A stretch of DNA of 38,252 bases from Phallusia fumigata (lineage: Eukaryota > Chordata > Ascidiacea > Phlebobranchia > Ascidiidae). The DNA is taken from assembly GCA_008931825.1 (NCBI GenBank), contig QXVZ01015915.1, positions 1,872 to 40,123 on the forward strand, in the 5' to 3' direction. This document shows, one piece after another, positions 11,917 through 29,933 of the stretch. The translations under genes were made by a program, and so were the position numbers. The number at the start of each line of letters is the position of its first letter. Position 1 is the first letter of the stretch. Under the pieces are notes generated by a model, which saw only the letters and a program-made list of their open reading frames with translations, did not search any database and had not been told where the DNA came from.

Positions 11917-12805
11917 AATAGCCAATGCCTGTTTTGTGAAGTTCCTATCAAGGGCCAGAGACACGGGAAGTGGCTGATCATACAACCTGAAACACCTGAA
12001 TGAATAAGTTGCAGTTTTTCCTGGTTTACTTGCCAAACACGCAGGTTCGGCAAGTGATAGTTTTGCGACAATGGCGCATCTTTTTTTGATGTTATGTTCG
12101 TTTGTTAAAAGTGAGTTTTTGTACATTGAAGTTTTGGTTTGAATTGTAATAACCATCTCAAAGTTTACTGAGTCGATGATGAAATTGTTGTATGAGTTGG
12201 GGGACTTTTCTTCGAAACGACGATGCTATTTTGTCTCCCAGACACAGTGATACTTCTATATTTCACAACCTTTTTCTGACAGTGCCGCATATCACACAGC
12301 GACGGTTGTATTCAACTTTTTACCTGCCAATGTTTGCATCTGACAAAACCCAAATGATGTGGGTTTGCATGCAGAACAAGTGTTTGTTCACATAATAGGA
12401 AACAGGCCAATAACGCACAACATTCCAAAAAAAATTGAGCTTGTTGTGTTTTCAAACTCGTCAGCAACTGTGTATAATAACGTTTTTGGGCCCTGATTTT
12501 TCTTTTAGCCTTAAACCACTTCGCTCCCCCAATGCCTATCTCAAAAAACTTGTCGTGCGTTTGTGTGACACTGTCGCCTCCGTTTATGTTGCGTATTTTA
12601 CCGTGATTCGTGTTGCCGGTCCCAGACCCTAGCTTGGTGTCTTGACTTCGCATTATACTTAGTGTGACCGATGGCGATGATTCTGCTGTTTCCCAGCTTT
12701 CTCAAGTGGCAATTATTACTCTGTAGGAGATGCTCACGTATCATCAAACAGCTTTTATAGCATTGTACAAAACCTTGGTGCAAGTGTGGTACACTTTGCT
12801 AAAAC

Positions 12806-12811
12806 AATAAA
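12806..12811 (+). promoter_or_regulatory. Candidate MARK polyadenylation signal
   Basis: An AATAAA about 890 bases after the MARK stop codon. It is the first canonical hexamer I see downstream on this strand. The implied 3' UTR of about 0.9 kb is plausible, but no transcript evidence is available. Confidence 0.4.
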
Positions 12812-13764
12812 TGTGATCACATTTCAAAGCTTCTGTGTTTTGGGTCTGGACTTTTGAAGTTGCTTATTGCTCTATATGATTTGTGAAAGCTACGAAACAT
12901 CCGTTTGACGTCGTACCATAAAATAATCGTAAAGTGAAGTCTGAAAAAAAGTAAATCTGGTGGCGTAAACGACCTAAATTGCAAACAGGCCTTTTACATT
13001 TAGCAAGTTTGTTTATTATTTCTTCGTATTGTTTGTGAAGGTCCCCTATTTAACCTAAACCCCGTAGCCGCACATGCTGCGTGTTTTTGTGTTACTGCTG
13101 ACTTTGCGCAGCAATAGAAAACTAGTTACTACGATTGACAAAAACTCGGTTAATAAATCCGGTATATATATAAACGCATGAAATAAAATTTGCCCATGAC
13201 TCCCGCCCCCAGGTTTTCGCGCGTTTTACTGGTGGCAGCTGAAGGGGGGTAAGTGTTGTGATACATATTGGGTTCGAACCTGCTGTATGTAGTTAATTTG
13301 AAAAGTGTGAAACAGATTTGATATGCCCTGGTGGTTGTTGTGTGGAAAAACGCGGCAACCGAAATGTTTCTCATGACACACCTAAGAAACATTTAAATCT
13401 TGCGAAAAATAATTTAATTTGTTTTCAATTGCACTTTATGAACTTTTGATAATTTCAAGAAGTTTGTAATAATTTAAATGATGGTTCACGCAACTGGGTT
13501 AACTGTGGGTGTGCCATTCCCCGGATTTCTTTTGTAATGTTAGTGCCACTTGTGTTCGGGAGCAAGCATGATAAGTTTCCGCATACGGGCGACATGAGAA
13601 GAAAAGTTGCCCGTTGACTTATTTATCTCTGATATCAAGTTTAATCTCGGGCTCGTTTGATTTTTAATTGTATTTACCTTATCCACTTGTCCGCAACTTG
13701 TTTTCTTAAAACAGCGGTTTTTAAAATGTTAATAAGTTTTCAAAAAAAAAAACAGTTGAATAAN

Positions 13765-14448
13765 TTCCACCAAGTTGCATTTCCTTTTAAGCATCTAAAC
13801 AACATCTGGCATGTTTTCATTGTAGTCCCATGCAAAGGGTGTTAAAAATTTATTTGCAAAGAACAGAAGTCAGCAAAGCAACCACATTTTTTGCTTTGTG
13901 ATTCACTTTGTTTTTTTTTGTCTTGTCCATGTTATTTGGCCATGAAATGTTTGATGGATTTGGATAAAACTTTAACAGCTGGTAGATATGGTCATAGAGT
14001 TTTGCCATTTGTTTATTTGGTCCCTCTGGTCCCCTTGGTTACCCTGTTAATTGGGTCACATTATTTAACAATGTCCGAATTTGGTAAAATTTAAAATTAA
14101 TCTACTGGTTGGTTATGTATATAAAAGGTGCATTATGACATTATTATCGACCAGTCAATTGAACATTGTCAAGAATTTTGTCGATCCCTTGCATTGACAA
14201 GTTGGCCACTCCTGGTATAACATATCAGTGCGATGCATTGGTTGCTGTATTTTTCAAAAAGCCCAAGCTGTTACCTCACTACCCCCTTTTTTGTTATTTT
14301 CTAAGTTTTTAATATGTTTTATGATCTACATACAAACACAGTAATGTTAAAATGTATCACTCTTTTATTCAAGTTTTTTTTGCCCTGTGTTAGGAACAAA
14401 TGATAAAACATGTTTTCATGCAGGTTCTGAATTCAAATAATTGTGACT
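13765..14448 (+). repeat. Misplaced allelic contig of the MARK KA1 intron
   Basis: Bounded by single Ns at 13764 and 14449. It aligns with 9953-10470 and then jumps to 11058-11215, with scattered substitutions, and ends 26 bases into a copy of the KA1 exon. It therefore represents the other haplotype, lacking a segment of about 590 bp, inserted 2.5 kb downstream of its true place. Confidence 0.85.
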
Positions 14449-14691
14449 NTACGTCACTGTAAGGTTCTTTATTGTTCAGTTTTGTAAATTCTGTTGTAAA
14501 ACACAAACAAGGAAGTTTTTAACAGCCATATTAGGGCTCCCGAAAGTGTTTTAAGGCAGCGAAACTGTATGCCGGTTGCGTTCTGCCTATAGGGTGATGG
14601 CGTGTAGTGTAGAGGTGAATACTATGACAACAATCGTTTAAGGCGCATGTCGTCACCACTTTTATGTAGTAATACTCAACTTCCGGGAAGC

Positions 14692-14958
14692 CTACTCAGT
14701 CCTACTTGCTTGCTGGTATCGGATGACGCAATTTCTAACGCCCGTGAACACAATTGCCATTTCCAGTGCGGTCGAAAATAATTTTGGATTCCGAAACTTT
14801 TTCAGCTCCAGTTTGTGTAAAAGTGTGTTAGCCAACATACATCTTCGTTGGAATTTATCCGGTAAACGATAAAAATTACGTGCTGCACGTTTAACAGTGT
14901 TTATGTTGTTACGACCTAGTTGTGCCGGCCAATTCACTACAGCGCCCCGAGATAACAA
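14692..14958 (-). CDS. Unrecognised open frame, possible exon
   Basis: A minus-strand frame of about 88 codons. No ATG starts it; the first internal ATG leaves only about 48 residues. The composition is protein-like and basic (for example RNFYRLPDKFQRRCMLANTL and HKLELKKFRNPKLFS). A possible splice acceptor (CTGTAG) precedes the VNWPAQLG part, and a possible donor (CAA|GTAGGA) lies near the end, so it could be an internal exon. I do not recognise the family. It lies downstream of the PKC stop codon, within or beyond its 3' UTR. A chance frame is quite possible. Confidence 0.22.
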   Translation of the reverse strand: MLSRGAVVNWPAQLGRNNINTVKRAARNFYRLPDKFQRRCMLANTLLHKLELKKFRNPKLFSTALEMAIVFTGVRNCVIRYQQASRTE

Positions 14959-15140
14959 TAGCTCAGTTTAGTGACACGCAAATATAGAAACTTGAATAAA
15001 TCAGAATGCGCCGTAGCTACGAGTCTGGCTAACACAAATGCAACTAAAAGACGCACAACATTTTTTATTGTGGCAATATAAAATACATTTCATCACGATA
15101 AAGCAAGAAACTCGACTGGAATAAAAACTCTCCTAGCTTA

Positions 15141-15146
15141 TTTATT
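15141..15146 (-). promoter_or_regulatory. Candidate PKC polyadenylation signal
   Basis: An AATAAA on the minus strand about 770 bases after the PKC stop. A second one lies at 15064-15069. Both are compatible with a 3' UTR of 0.8-0.9 kb. Confidence 0.35.
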
Positions 15147-15918
15147 CGAAAGCGAGCGGTAGATTATGATAATGGCAGGGTATAAACACACATTAAAATG
15201 TAAACAATCGAAGTTGAATATATCACGATCCAACGTAAGAATAGGCGGCAATTCATGGTAAGGATTCATGCTGTACATTCACTCACCTGACAAAGGAAAA
15301 CATCAATTTACAGAAAGCGAATACAAAACGAAAGCGCGAAAAAAAGTAACATGCAGACAGATATCACCCGCACAAGGTGAGAAAACAGAGGGTAAAAGTG
15401 TATTTCGCGACGCCAACGAAAACTAGTACGGTAGTGATAGTGATGGTTGATAACATCTCTTTCGCCTGCACCAGTTTGGGTATTCGCATTAGTTAGTAGT
15501 AACATCTGCACCAGTACATGATAACGAGCGTTATGGAATATTGATGCAAGACAGGATGGGGTTACAGCTGTTCGAAAGCAACATGCTGGCTAATTACCTA
15601 ACCACGGGGTCGACGGCGTGACAATCGATCTCCGGATTATGTATTCGACCCACACAAAGAGCGTGGAGACACGAAGGCTTGCCGAAACTTGCGGAAAACG
15701 CGGCGCGTTTTAAGTGCAGGTAACTTGAAATCACACACAGATTTAGGACACACAAAACTCGAACAAAGTACCAAAAATTGAAGAGGACATAGGCTTGCAG
15801 GCATGGAGCTTGTGGTGGCGACGTGATAGAAATATGGGGCGGTGCTGGTAGATTGGTTGATGTGCGGGTTGTAGCAGGAGCGACGATTCATCAGCAAATC
15901 CGTCGCAAGTCAATCGCA

Positions 15919-21943
<6,025 letters not shown>

Positions 21944-24401
21944 TGCTGATGTTACACATTGCCCATTAAAATTTTAATGATATTTATCACCTAAGAGACA
22001 GGAATTAGCAAGTAAAAACAAATAATTAGATGTTGGCAGGAAAAATGATTTGAAGTTACTGGACTATCTTCCAATGGCAAAATAAGAAAAAACAACAACA
22101 AACACCAGGTGTTTTTATAATTGTCACTCTGTATATTCTATCACAATTAAAATAGTGCATTGTTCTGTTGACATATTTCATTTGGCTGGTGTTGTGAATA
22201 AAGATTATGAGTCGCATTGTCGTGGTAAAACTTACTTAACTCACATTCATTAAACTGACAGTGGTGACCAGGGCAGCAAAATAGTCAAACACAAATTTAA
22301 ATCAACAAGTGAGCAAAAAATATTCCATAAATGTTGATGATGATGCTGAGAACAAAGCCAGTGAAACAGACAACTGCCAACCAAGGCATCAGGACCTATG
22401 ACACAGGTGACCAAACTGCAGCTTGAAAGTTAAGTTTTGTTGCTTATAAATAAATGTTTATGTAAATAAATTAGTTTCTTATTTTCCTATATTGTGGCTC
22501 TTTGGGTATTATCATATGCAGCTGTAGCATGATGTGAGTTTGGCCACATCTGACCTATGACTTCAATGTCATAAATAATCTGCCTTCAGTTCAATGTCTG
22601 TTTACCTGTTCCTGGTAACTTGTCTTACAAAATACCTTGTTGTAACTTGTCCTATGAATGGAAGAATAACTTGTAACATCTACGACAATTCTTTTAATGC
22701 AGTATTTAAAAATCTCATTCTCTTACTGTAGACTGCTTACTATTTCGTACACAAATTCAAACTTCTCATACACTATGCAACTTTATGCAAATGGTGTAAT
22801 AACCCACTAACAAAAGTATGCAAGTCTTTGAACAGTTAAATCGTCATTTCCTGAGTACAATTGTACATACTTGGTACATGCCTAAATTTGCACTAGTTTG
22901 GGGTTTTCATGGCAGTCAATTTGATTTAGAGTGGTCATTTAAATTATTATCATTATTTGAGACAAAAGTCACAAATAGACATGACACATACGTTAACGTT
23001 ATAAAAGGAAAGTTAAATGTGATAACTTTGCTCACATAAATTTGCATATTTTTGACTTCAATAAGTTTCTTTTAACCAATAAGCAGTCAACTTTTAAACT
23101 TTGACAACTTTACATTTCATAAAATTGTTTTTGAAAAATCCCATATCTGCAAGACTGCAAATTGTGTACTGTATATTTCCGTAAAACAGTGCATGTGCAT
23201 TCGATACAGTGTATGTGACATTTTTGTTCTCGGTATACAATTTAGGTGCCATTTTATGGCCTGACCCAGAATCCCATGGAATCCTTTACTTAGTGGATGG
23301 TAAGGCAGTTTGTTTGCAAGGTGTTTTAACTAAACCTTTCTTACAAAAGAGGGAATGCTGTGTATAAAAGTAAAAAATAATTAACAAACATGGTAAACTT
23401 AACTTGTTTCCAAGGTTATGTTTTTAAAAAAGTTATTATTTGAGAATGACATAAATTGGTAAACATGGTCAAAAAATTACCAAACATTGTATCCGTTCTC
23501 CTTACCTAACTTTTCTGCATAAGAACATTAACTTTCTCAAGTATTTTTTTCCAACTCTAGGTTTTATAAAAAATACCAGCTGGGAACAAATGACTCTCAA
23601 CTGTAGATAACAAACACAGTCCATCAGCAGACATCCTAATTCTTAAAAACTAAACGATCCACCAAAAATGCAGTCACCACTAAAGCCAGTTTATACCGAA
23701 CTTAGTATGGTACACACTGCCACCGCGCGGACGATATAAAATTGACAATCCCCAAAACAAGAAAAGCGGAAATTCGCATGAAAGAAATATGGTATTTTTA
23801 GTCCCTTAAGCGACGCTTTCCCCAAATTGATTATTTTGACAAAACTTTTTATTTTATTTTATCACAACGTCTATGGTTATATTTTTGCATGTGATCCAAT
23901 AACGATGTTGCTCTAGCGCTGATGATTATTGGTAACCGCAAGAGAGCGCTAGTGCAAGTACAAACCTTAAACCATACTTTCATACTATTTGGACGAGCAC
24001 TTGCAAAACACTCACCATCTGATGTTCTCGATCCGCATGCAAACACGCAATCGTTTGTGCTCGGGAGGGTCCATTTGTAATTTATTCAACCGTCATACAT
24101 AGTGCACAAAAAGGAGCAAAAATGTAATATCTCTATGTTTCATGCGTTTGAGATTGTGTATCATTGCACCAACAACGACGCTCTATGTTTTGTCGTTGAC
24201 ATTTATTTCCTAGAGAGATTGAAGGCGAGGAATTCTTTTTGCACGTCGTTTTTCTTGCCACACGGACGAACAAATCGTCGAATGTTCTAGCAAAGCCGAG
24301 TCTGTACGGTATACTCCAGTCTTTAACGTCGTAATTGTTTGCTTTTTGGTTTACTGAAACGAATGATGTGGGGGCACAGAGATGTTGTTTGGCCACTGAC
24401 C

Positions 24402-24563
24402 AAAGGGGTGGAGTAGCCAGCCCAAAATTTTGAGGGGGGGGGCAAGTTACCTAACTTAATGTAAAACTTACGGATTTTTTTCCAGGAGTAGCCAGCTTCG
24501 ATGTGTAATTTCGAAATTTGGGAGGGGCCATGGCCCCTTTCGCCCCCCTTGGCTACGCCCCTG
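24402..24563. mobile_element. Small element with GGGGCGTAGCC-type termini
   Basis: The right end read in reverse is CAGGGGCGTAGCCAAGGGGG. The left end, AAGGGGTGGAGTAGCCAG, is a diverged counterpart followed by a G-run, and an internal AGGAGTAGCCAG repeats the motif. Such G-rich, GTAGCC-containing termini are common on DNA transposons of many marine invertebrates. About 160 bp, no coding capacity and no clear target duplication. Confidence 0.5.
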
Positions 24564-25133
24564 GTGGAAAGGTTGATCCATTAGTTTTTGGATGACCATC
24601 AGTTTTGGTCAGGTTTGTGCTGGGACGATTATTAAATTTCGGTATCATTTTCGAAACCATTCACTTATCACGCACAATTTTGTTAAACTAGACCAAATAT
24701 CTCCGTTCTAATTGATCGTCCGAAAAACCTCCTTTAAATCTTGAATCGATTATCATTAAAAGTATTTTTCTCATAAAAGCATATTTCTATCTCTATGGAT
24801 TACCTTTATGAACTCTATGGATTAAGACGCTCAAAGAGCACGAATAAATGAAACTAAACTAAGGCACCACCGGTTATAAAGCGTCTTTTTACGGACTGTA
24901 GCAGCTACAAATTTGTTGTTTGGACACCGATATCTTGGCCTGCTGGTATGGACAAAGAACACGCACGATTTTTTCAGCAATTTTCCACTCGTTTAGACTT
25001 GGGAGTCTACACTTAAATGGTTCGTTTGATTTCGACTTTAAAACACAGGGGACTAAATGTCAGATGATATATGTTTTTTGTCACAGACAAGCCGATTATC
25101 TTTTTATTTAACACGTTAAGTAATATTGGTTAA

Positions 25134-25402
25134 AGCATTATCGTTTTGTTCACTCCTGGCAAAAGATCGATAATTCATTTGGAGGCTGGCAACGACAGCC
25201 GGGGTAACCTTAAACCCACAGAACTAAGATAATAACACAACACAACTATTATGTTGCAACAGCACTGTATGTTTGGCAGCAAAACTCTTGTGATTTTGTT
25301 AAAAGGGTAGCGAACGTGTGGTGTGACGTCACAAAAGATTCGGGCAAATTTATACGGCAAAACTGCCGAATATTCGGTTTTGGACGAGTCGGTACATCAC
25401 TA
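25134..25402. mobile_element. Truncated copy of the hAT-type element
   Basis: Matches the right part of the element at 8523-9221, including the stretches TTATCGTTTTGT, ACAGAACTAAGATAATAA, GTCACAAA.GATTCGG and the terminal GGTACATCACTA. Many substitutions and indels indicate an older or different subfamily copy. The left terminus is not recognisable. Confidence 0.7.
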
Positions 25403-25858
25403 CTTTTGATGATAACTCCTAAAATAAAGTTGAGAAAAAAGATATGGGCGTCATACTCCCTTAACTTAGCAGAAAAATTGGTTTGTGGTAATTCTGGAGG
25501 TTCAACAGGGATTTAACTCCAATAAAAGTTACTTTGGGATTCAGTTGGAGTTCGTATCAGCAAACCTCTTGTATGCTTCATAGAGAAATTTCCAAGATGG
25601 GAAAGCAAATGAAACTTTTCGGCAAAACGTTGATAAAGTATTTGCAGCCAAACAATAGGCGCTGGAACGTGAAGACAGAAGCCTGGCCAGGGAGGCAAAA
25701 ACTAAAGAAAAATGTTTAGCCAGAAAAGCAGAAATCATTTGGCTTAAAGTTTCTTACCTATATCGCCTGCAAACCAAAAAAATTGGGAACATAGAGGAAG
25801 CAATATGGGTGAACCAAACCAAAACCAAGGTTGGCAGTACGGTACGCAGCAAAATTAT

Positions 25859-25922
25859 CGGTACGGTACGTTCTTCGCAGCGAGGTACGTATAGTACGCA
25901 TAACTCAAAACGTACCGTACCG
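25859..25922. repeat. Perfect 14-bp inverted repeat (GTACGGTACG family)
   Basis: CGGTACGGTACGTT at 25859-25872 and its exact complement at 25909-25922 enclose a 36-base loop. A further GTACGGTACG lies at 25837-25846. This is a potential hairpin or the core of a small palindromic element. Confidence 0.6.
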
Positions 25923-26632
25923 CTTCCTATCCTTGACAATGTATGGCAGTAGGGTAAACCCAACACAAGTTCCTAAAGTGCATTTTAATGTTTGCGAATT
26001 GCAATGTTCCAACTATCAATAAATGTAACTCCAAGATCATTGTTTCGTAAATCTTGATGATTGGTAACCCTCTTACAAAGACCCTCAACACTTGAGGCCC
26101 CCTTTTCATAAGAAGGGCGTTCGATGTTTTTTGCCTTTTATGGAAATTTAAAATTGTTATTGTGTATCTCTACGTGTGGCCCCAGTAATTGCAACCGGGT
26201 CGGTTAAAAACTATGTTTTATTGCTTAAAATTATCATTGAAATTAGACATTTACTTTTCTTTGATACTTTTTGCTGCCTCCTCGGATTAAAAACGACTTT
26301 CTGCAAACAAAATATAGTTTCCTCCGTCAAACAAACAAATAAAACTTAGAAGTGATAAGCGGCCATATACACTACAAGATGCTGGCCTTAATTTTTAGTA
26401 TTTTACCGATTATTACCATGTTGCCTCGCTTATGTTCTTTTTGTATGTTCATCTATTTTTTACCTTTTGTTTTCACTGTTTTTGTTCATGCATCAACTGT
26501 TTCCTCAAATGAGGTCAAATTATATTCAGTGTTTTTTTTCATGTTCAGCGTTCATTTCTGTTTGTTTTGTAAAATTGAAAGTTCTATTCTGCGCCTTTCG
26601 AATAAAACGACACAGCAAATGGTGTGTTGTGC

Positions 26633-26754
26633 TTTGTAGCCGTCATCAACACGCAACATGCGTAGCAACACACTGGGTGTGTCATAGAGCGCCTGCGTAC
26701 TACACACCACTTGACAACACGGTTAGTGTGTCGTGTATTGTATACGGCTACAAA
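26633..26754. mobile_element. 122-bp palindromic element, possible MITE
   Basis: TTTGTAGCCGT at 26633-26643 is exactly complementary to 26744-26754. The interior is rich in ACACAC/GTGTGT-type inverted pairs. It has no coding capacity and no convincing target duplication. Confidence 0.45.
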
Positions 26755-27010
26755 ATCGGCGTGTTAAAACAGCACGCCAGTGTTTCTAGTGTAGTTATTT
26801 GCAAAAAGTTTAATGCATGTTCATCACTGTCCCCATATGTTATTTTAAATATTTTTTTCCCAATACGACCAGTGGTTATAGGTCGGCAGCCTACAACATT
26901 TTTGATATTGTCCTCATTGCGAGTTCTCACTAAATAACGAATATAATAGCCAGCCATCTACAGTTGTTTTCTAATTTCAATAAAACACCTCGATATAGGC
27001 AGGGTTTAGC

Positions 27011-27016
27011 TTTATT
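27011..27016 (-). promoter_or_regulatory. Candidate tetraspanin polyadenylation signal
   Basis: An AATAAA on the minus strand about 160 bases after the tetraspanin stop codon, at a typical position for a short 3' UTR. Confidence 0.55.
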
Positions 27017-27174
27017 CGTAAACGATATACAATACTGAGCTTGAAATACATTTAGCATGACAGAGTTTTTTGTTATTACCACATTCTATTACCAAAGTTT
27101 CGTTGTAGTTTGTACAAAAAGAGAAGTTGAACAAAAATCATGTTTAGAAAATCGGACAATTCATTTGAAATCGT

Positions 27175-29837
27175 TCAAACGATTTCATAACCCTTCTGAA
27201 TAGCAGAAATCAGACAACATGTGAATATCATAACCATAATTTCAATGAGCAAAATTCCGATAGCCACTCCCCCCGCAGCATAGAGGTAAGGACGAATAAC
27301 CGCCTCGCACCCATTCGGATACGGTGATCCAAGCTCCATTGTGGTTTCTGCCATGGTGGTGGGAGTTGCCGATGACGATGCTGAAGTTGCTGTAAATGCA
27401 ATGGATAAGTTTACATTGAATCAACAAACAAACGTAAAATAAACAAAATATTGAAAACGGTGTTTATAACTTATTCAACAAATCACTTTAAACCAAAAAA
27501 TGCCGCGTTCAAACATGAAAATTAAAATATGTGACTCACATATTAACATGCATTAACTGTCAATGCTCGTGCAACGAGACAATTAATCTTCATGTCAGTT
27601 TGGAATATTGGGTTTTTATATTATGAGGCTATTTTGCCTGGGTGCCTCTAAAGCTGTGAACAACCTGTTTAAAGGAGTTGTAAATTAGAGTTTTCTACAG
27701 CACGGAACATTAATTTACTAGTGGTTTGGACGCTAGATGGCGGTACAGGTTCGATTGTAGTTGCTACTGTCGGGGCAGCAACTGAAGCATCTGTAGCAAT
27801 CGTGGTAGTAGTTGTTGCAGCAACACTAGCAGTAGTTGTAAAGGCAGGTGCTGATGTTGTTGCTGCCGCTGGTGCTGTAGTTGTTGTTGCAGCAGTACTA
27901 GCAGTAGTTGTAGAGACAGAAGCTGATGCTGTTGCTGCTGCTGCTGTAGTTGTTGTTGTAGCGGCGGTTATAGTGGCGGCTGAGGCTTGGGTAGAGGTTG
28001 TCAATTGGGTCGCTGCTGTTGACGATGGAAGTGAACCTGCTCCAACTTACAAGTATCAAATTTTACCTGCAGGATCCTACTATACAGTCGTTTTTGTTTG
28101 TGACATTTTAAATCATAATAACGTAACACAACATAAAGTATGAAAATAACACAATCGCAATGAAACTTAGGTCAACTTCAAAATCTAATTTTGAAGTTGT
28201 TTCATATTCACGTCACAAGAAGTTTTTCAATGAATCTTATTTTTTGGTGTGTTTGTGGTATCGGCAAATACGTACCGCCTGCTGTCGCTGGGGAGGCATT
28301 CCTGCTCATCAAAAACAAAGAGATTAATATAAGTTGTAGTCTAACGGCAATATTGCAAAACGTTTATATTCATTTTATCCTACCTGCGCTTCACGTTATG
28401 CGTTGTTGGGTAGCAGCTTGCAGGAACTTTGTCGTAGTTTTGGGGACCACTGACTCCACAGCATTGAAACTTCATTTCCAGAGCACTTACTGCCTGTAAA
28501 GTACATCATACATGTAAATCTGTTTTTTTTTTGTTTCTAGACAAAGACCAGTGTTTACCGCCAGATAAGCCGGTCCAAACCTTGATGAGTTGTGATTGAG
28601 GTCGTATATCATCGTCTCCTACAAAATAAGTTTACGTTAAAATTTGCTCTGTTATAAGCTATAGCTTTCGCCAACCTTTATTTGCTTGTACTTCACAAGA
28701 CTGATAATGATGCCAACCATTTGCAGAATAAATATAAGAAGGACAAATGTAAGATAGGTGATCAGTAGACATCTATTTTCTCCAAGTGCCCCCCAACATC
28801 CAAAAAACCTGCGGAGATAATAAACAGTTCTTAAAACTTGTTTTTTTTTCACACAAAAAGGCCGCAAGAAAAAATATTTTTTCTGACAGCATGTTGTCAA
28901 ACATAGAGATAAAAATGTTTCACTGTCATCAAATAACGAATTTTTCGTGTAAAAAAGTTGAGTTAAAATAGTGGTAAAAGGAATTTTAGTAATGTTTAGT
29001 TTAGTCACAAAATTGTCACACATCAGAGTGACATACATAGGACCATTTGTTGGTTGTATATTTACGGTGGCGGTGGCAAAAGATTTATGTAGTCTAAGCA
29101 ACCTCAAATCTCACAAAATCAAGTTGTGTGCAGCTCAGCACGACAACACTTACGAAATCATGGCAAGAAACAGACCCACGGCCATTAGAATGTAAAGTCC
29201 ATCACGGAGCATCGGCGCGTTTAGGCTCATAATCATTTGGTTAAGTGTGCTGGACGGATTGAAAGCTTCATACCCAGCTAAAACAATCAACAAAGATTCA
29301 GTGAGTGAGATTAATGGCTTCCGCAAAAGGTTCTTCACGCCCACGATGCAAAGCGTGCTATTTATCACACAAAGAGCGAAATAATCGTGAAATTATAACA
29401 TCGGGCCATGATAGGGCATGCGACTGCTGTAATGTTTGTCAGTTATAGTGTGTCATTGGGTTGGGGACGAGAAGCGCTCTTTTGTCTTAAAATTTCACCG
29501 TTCATGTCCTATCTGGTAGATTAATAAACGCCATTAGCGACATATATCTGGTCGAAACAATTGACAACTGGTTGACAATTTGCTTCACATTTAACCATCC
29601 TCGACAGCTTGTGTCAAAGCCACAGTTGTAAATATCATTATAAAACACCAACTTTAATTTGCAGAGTACTGTCTCGTAACCATGCGTCTGATTACATATA
29701 GTAGAAAATACAAACAAACTATGTTTCTTACCAAACCCAGCCAGTAACAGGCCTCCCACAAAGAAGAAAAAGTTGAAAATGGCGATGAAATACTTCAAAC
29801 ACTTGCTTCCGCAGCTATCCATACTCAGATTTGCCAT
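27175..29837 (-). CDS. Tetraspanin with mucin-like insert in the large extracellular loop
   Basis: Eight exons, in gene order: 29837-29732, 29277-29154, 28808-28676, 28618-28559, 28493-28384, 28301-28276, 28036-27719 and 27389-27175. Phases close to 363 residues ending YEIV-stop. Transmembrane segment 1 follows GSKCLKYFIAIFNF. Segment 2 (LRDGLYILMAVGLFLAM) leads into the hallmark FFGCWGALGENRCLL and segment 3. The large loop has CCG (152-154) and VPASC (C168), then a run of Thr, Ala, Ser and Pro from about 187 to 310, then the closing GC (C320), then segment 4 and a short tail. Tetraspanins organise membrane microdomains. Typical members are 220-280 residues, so about 100-120 extra residues sit between the third and fourth loop cysteines. 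The 28036 acceptor has a poor pyrimidine tract; one 9 bases upstream is also in frame. The exon 3 donor (GTTGGC) is weak. The start ATG follows stop-free sequence lacking an upstream ATG. Confidence 0.9.
27719..28036 (-). repeat. Imperfect Thr/Ala codon repeat inside tetraspanin exon 7
   Basis: Runs of ACA/ACT (Thr) and GCA/GCT (Ala) codons form an irregular trinucleotide repeat that remains open for 105 codons. The plus-strand complement is also open, as a Val/Ala-rich frame (27721-28143), which is a shadow. Mixed codon use argues for selection on the protein rather than pure repeat slippage. Confidence 0.75.
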
Positions 29838-29933
29838 GTTTTTACAACCTTTTTTTACAAAACCTAATCTTTTAAACAATCTGATAAAAACACTCCTTCG
29901 TAAACATTGAATATAAACTCCGTTTTTGCCTTT

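Larger units (their letters stand above)
11917..15918. other. MARK/PKC convergent intergenic region and 3' UTRs
   Basis: The two genes converge here. The region contains the probable MARK 3' UTR to about 12.8 kb, sequence without recognisable genes (12.8-13.76 kb), a misplaced allelic block (13765-14448), one minus-strand open frame at 14692-14958, and the probable PKC 3' UTR (about 15.1-15.9 kb). Short frames at 11803-12156, 12312-12653 and 13150-13392 have no recognisable motifs and look fortuitous. Confidence 0.6.
21944..27010. other. Intergenic region between PKC and tetraspanin
   Basis: It holds the PKC upstream region (both flanking genes are on the minus strand) and transposon relics at 24402-24563, 25134-25402, 25859-25922 and 26633-26754. 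I recognise no conserved protein. A strong minus-strand donor-like site (CAGATG|GTGAGTG, junction 24016/24015) could end an untranslated first exon of PKC, but this is speculative. The hydrophobic frame at 26352-26639 has no recognisable family. Confidence 0.6.

Noticed and set aside
5507..15300. Kinase catalytic domain of MARK elsewhere in the window
   Set aside because: No VAIK, HRD or DFG motifs of MARK type are found. The only catalytic domain present belongs to PKC.
26352..26937. Hydrophobic open frames as a membrane protein gene
   Set aside because: No recognisable motif or splice-supported partner exons. Composition follows T-rich intergenic DNA, and a palindromic element overlaps it.
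27721..28143. Plus-strand Val/Ala-rich open frame of 140 codons
   Set aside because: It is the complement of the Thr/Ala repeat in tetraspanin exon 7. It has no splice context or family match.
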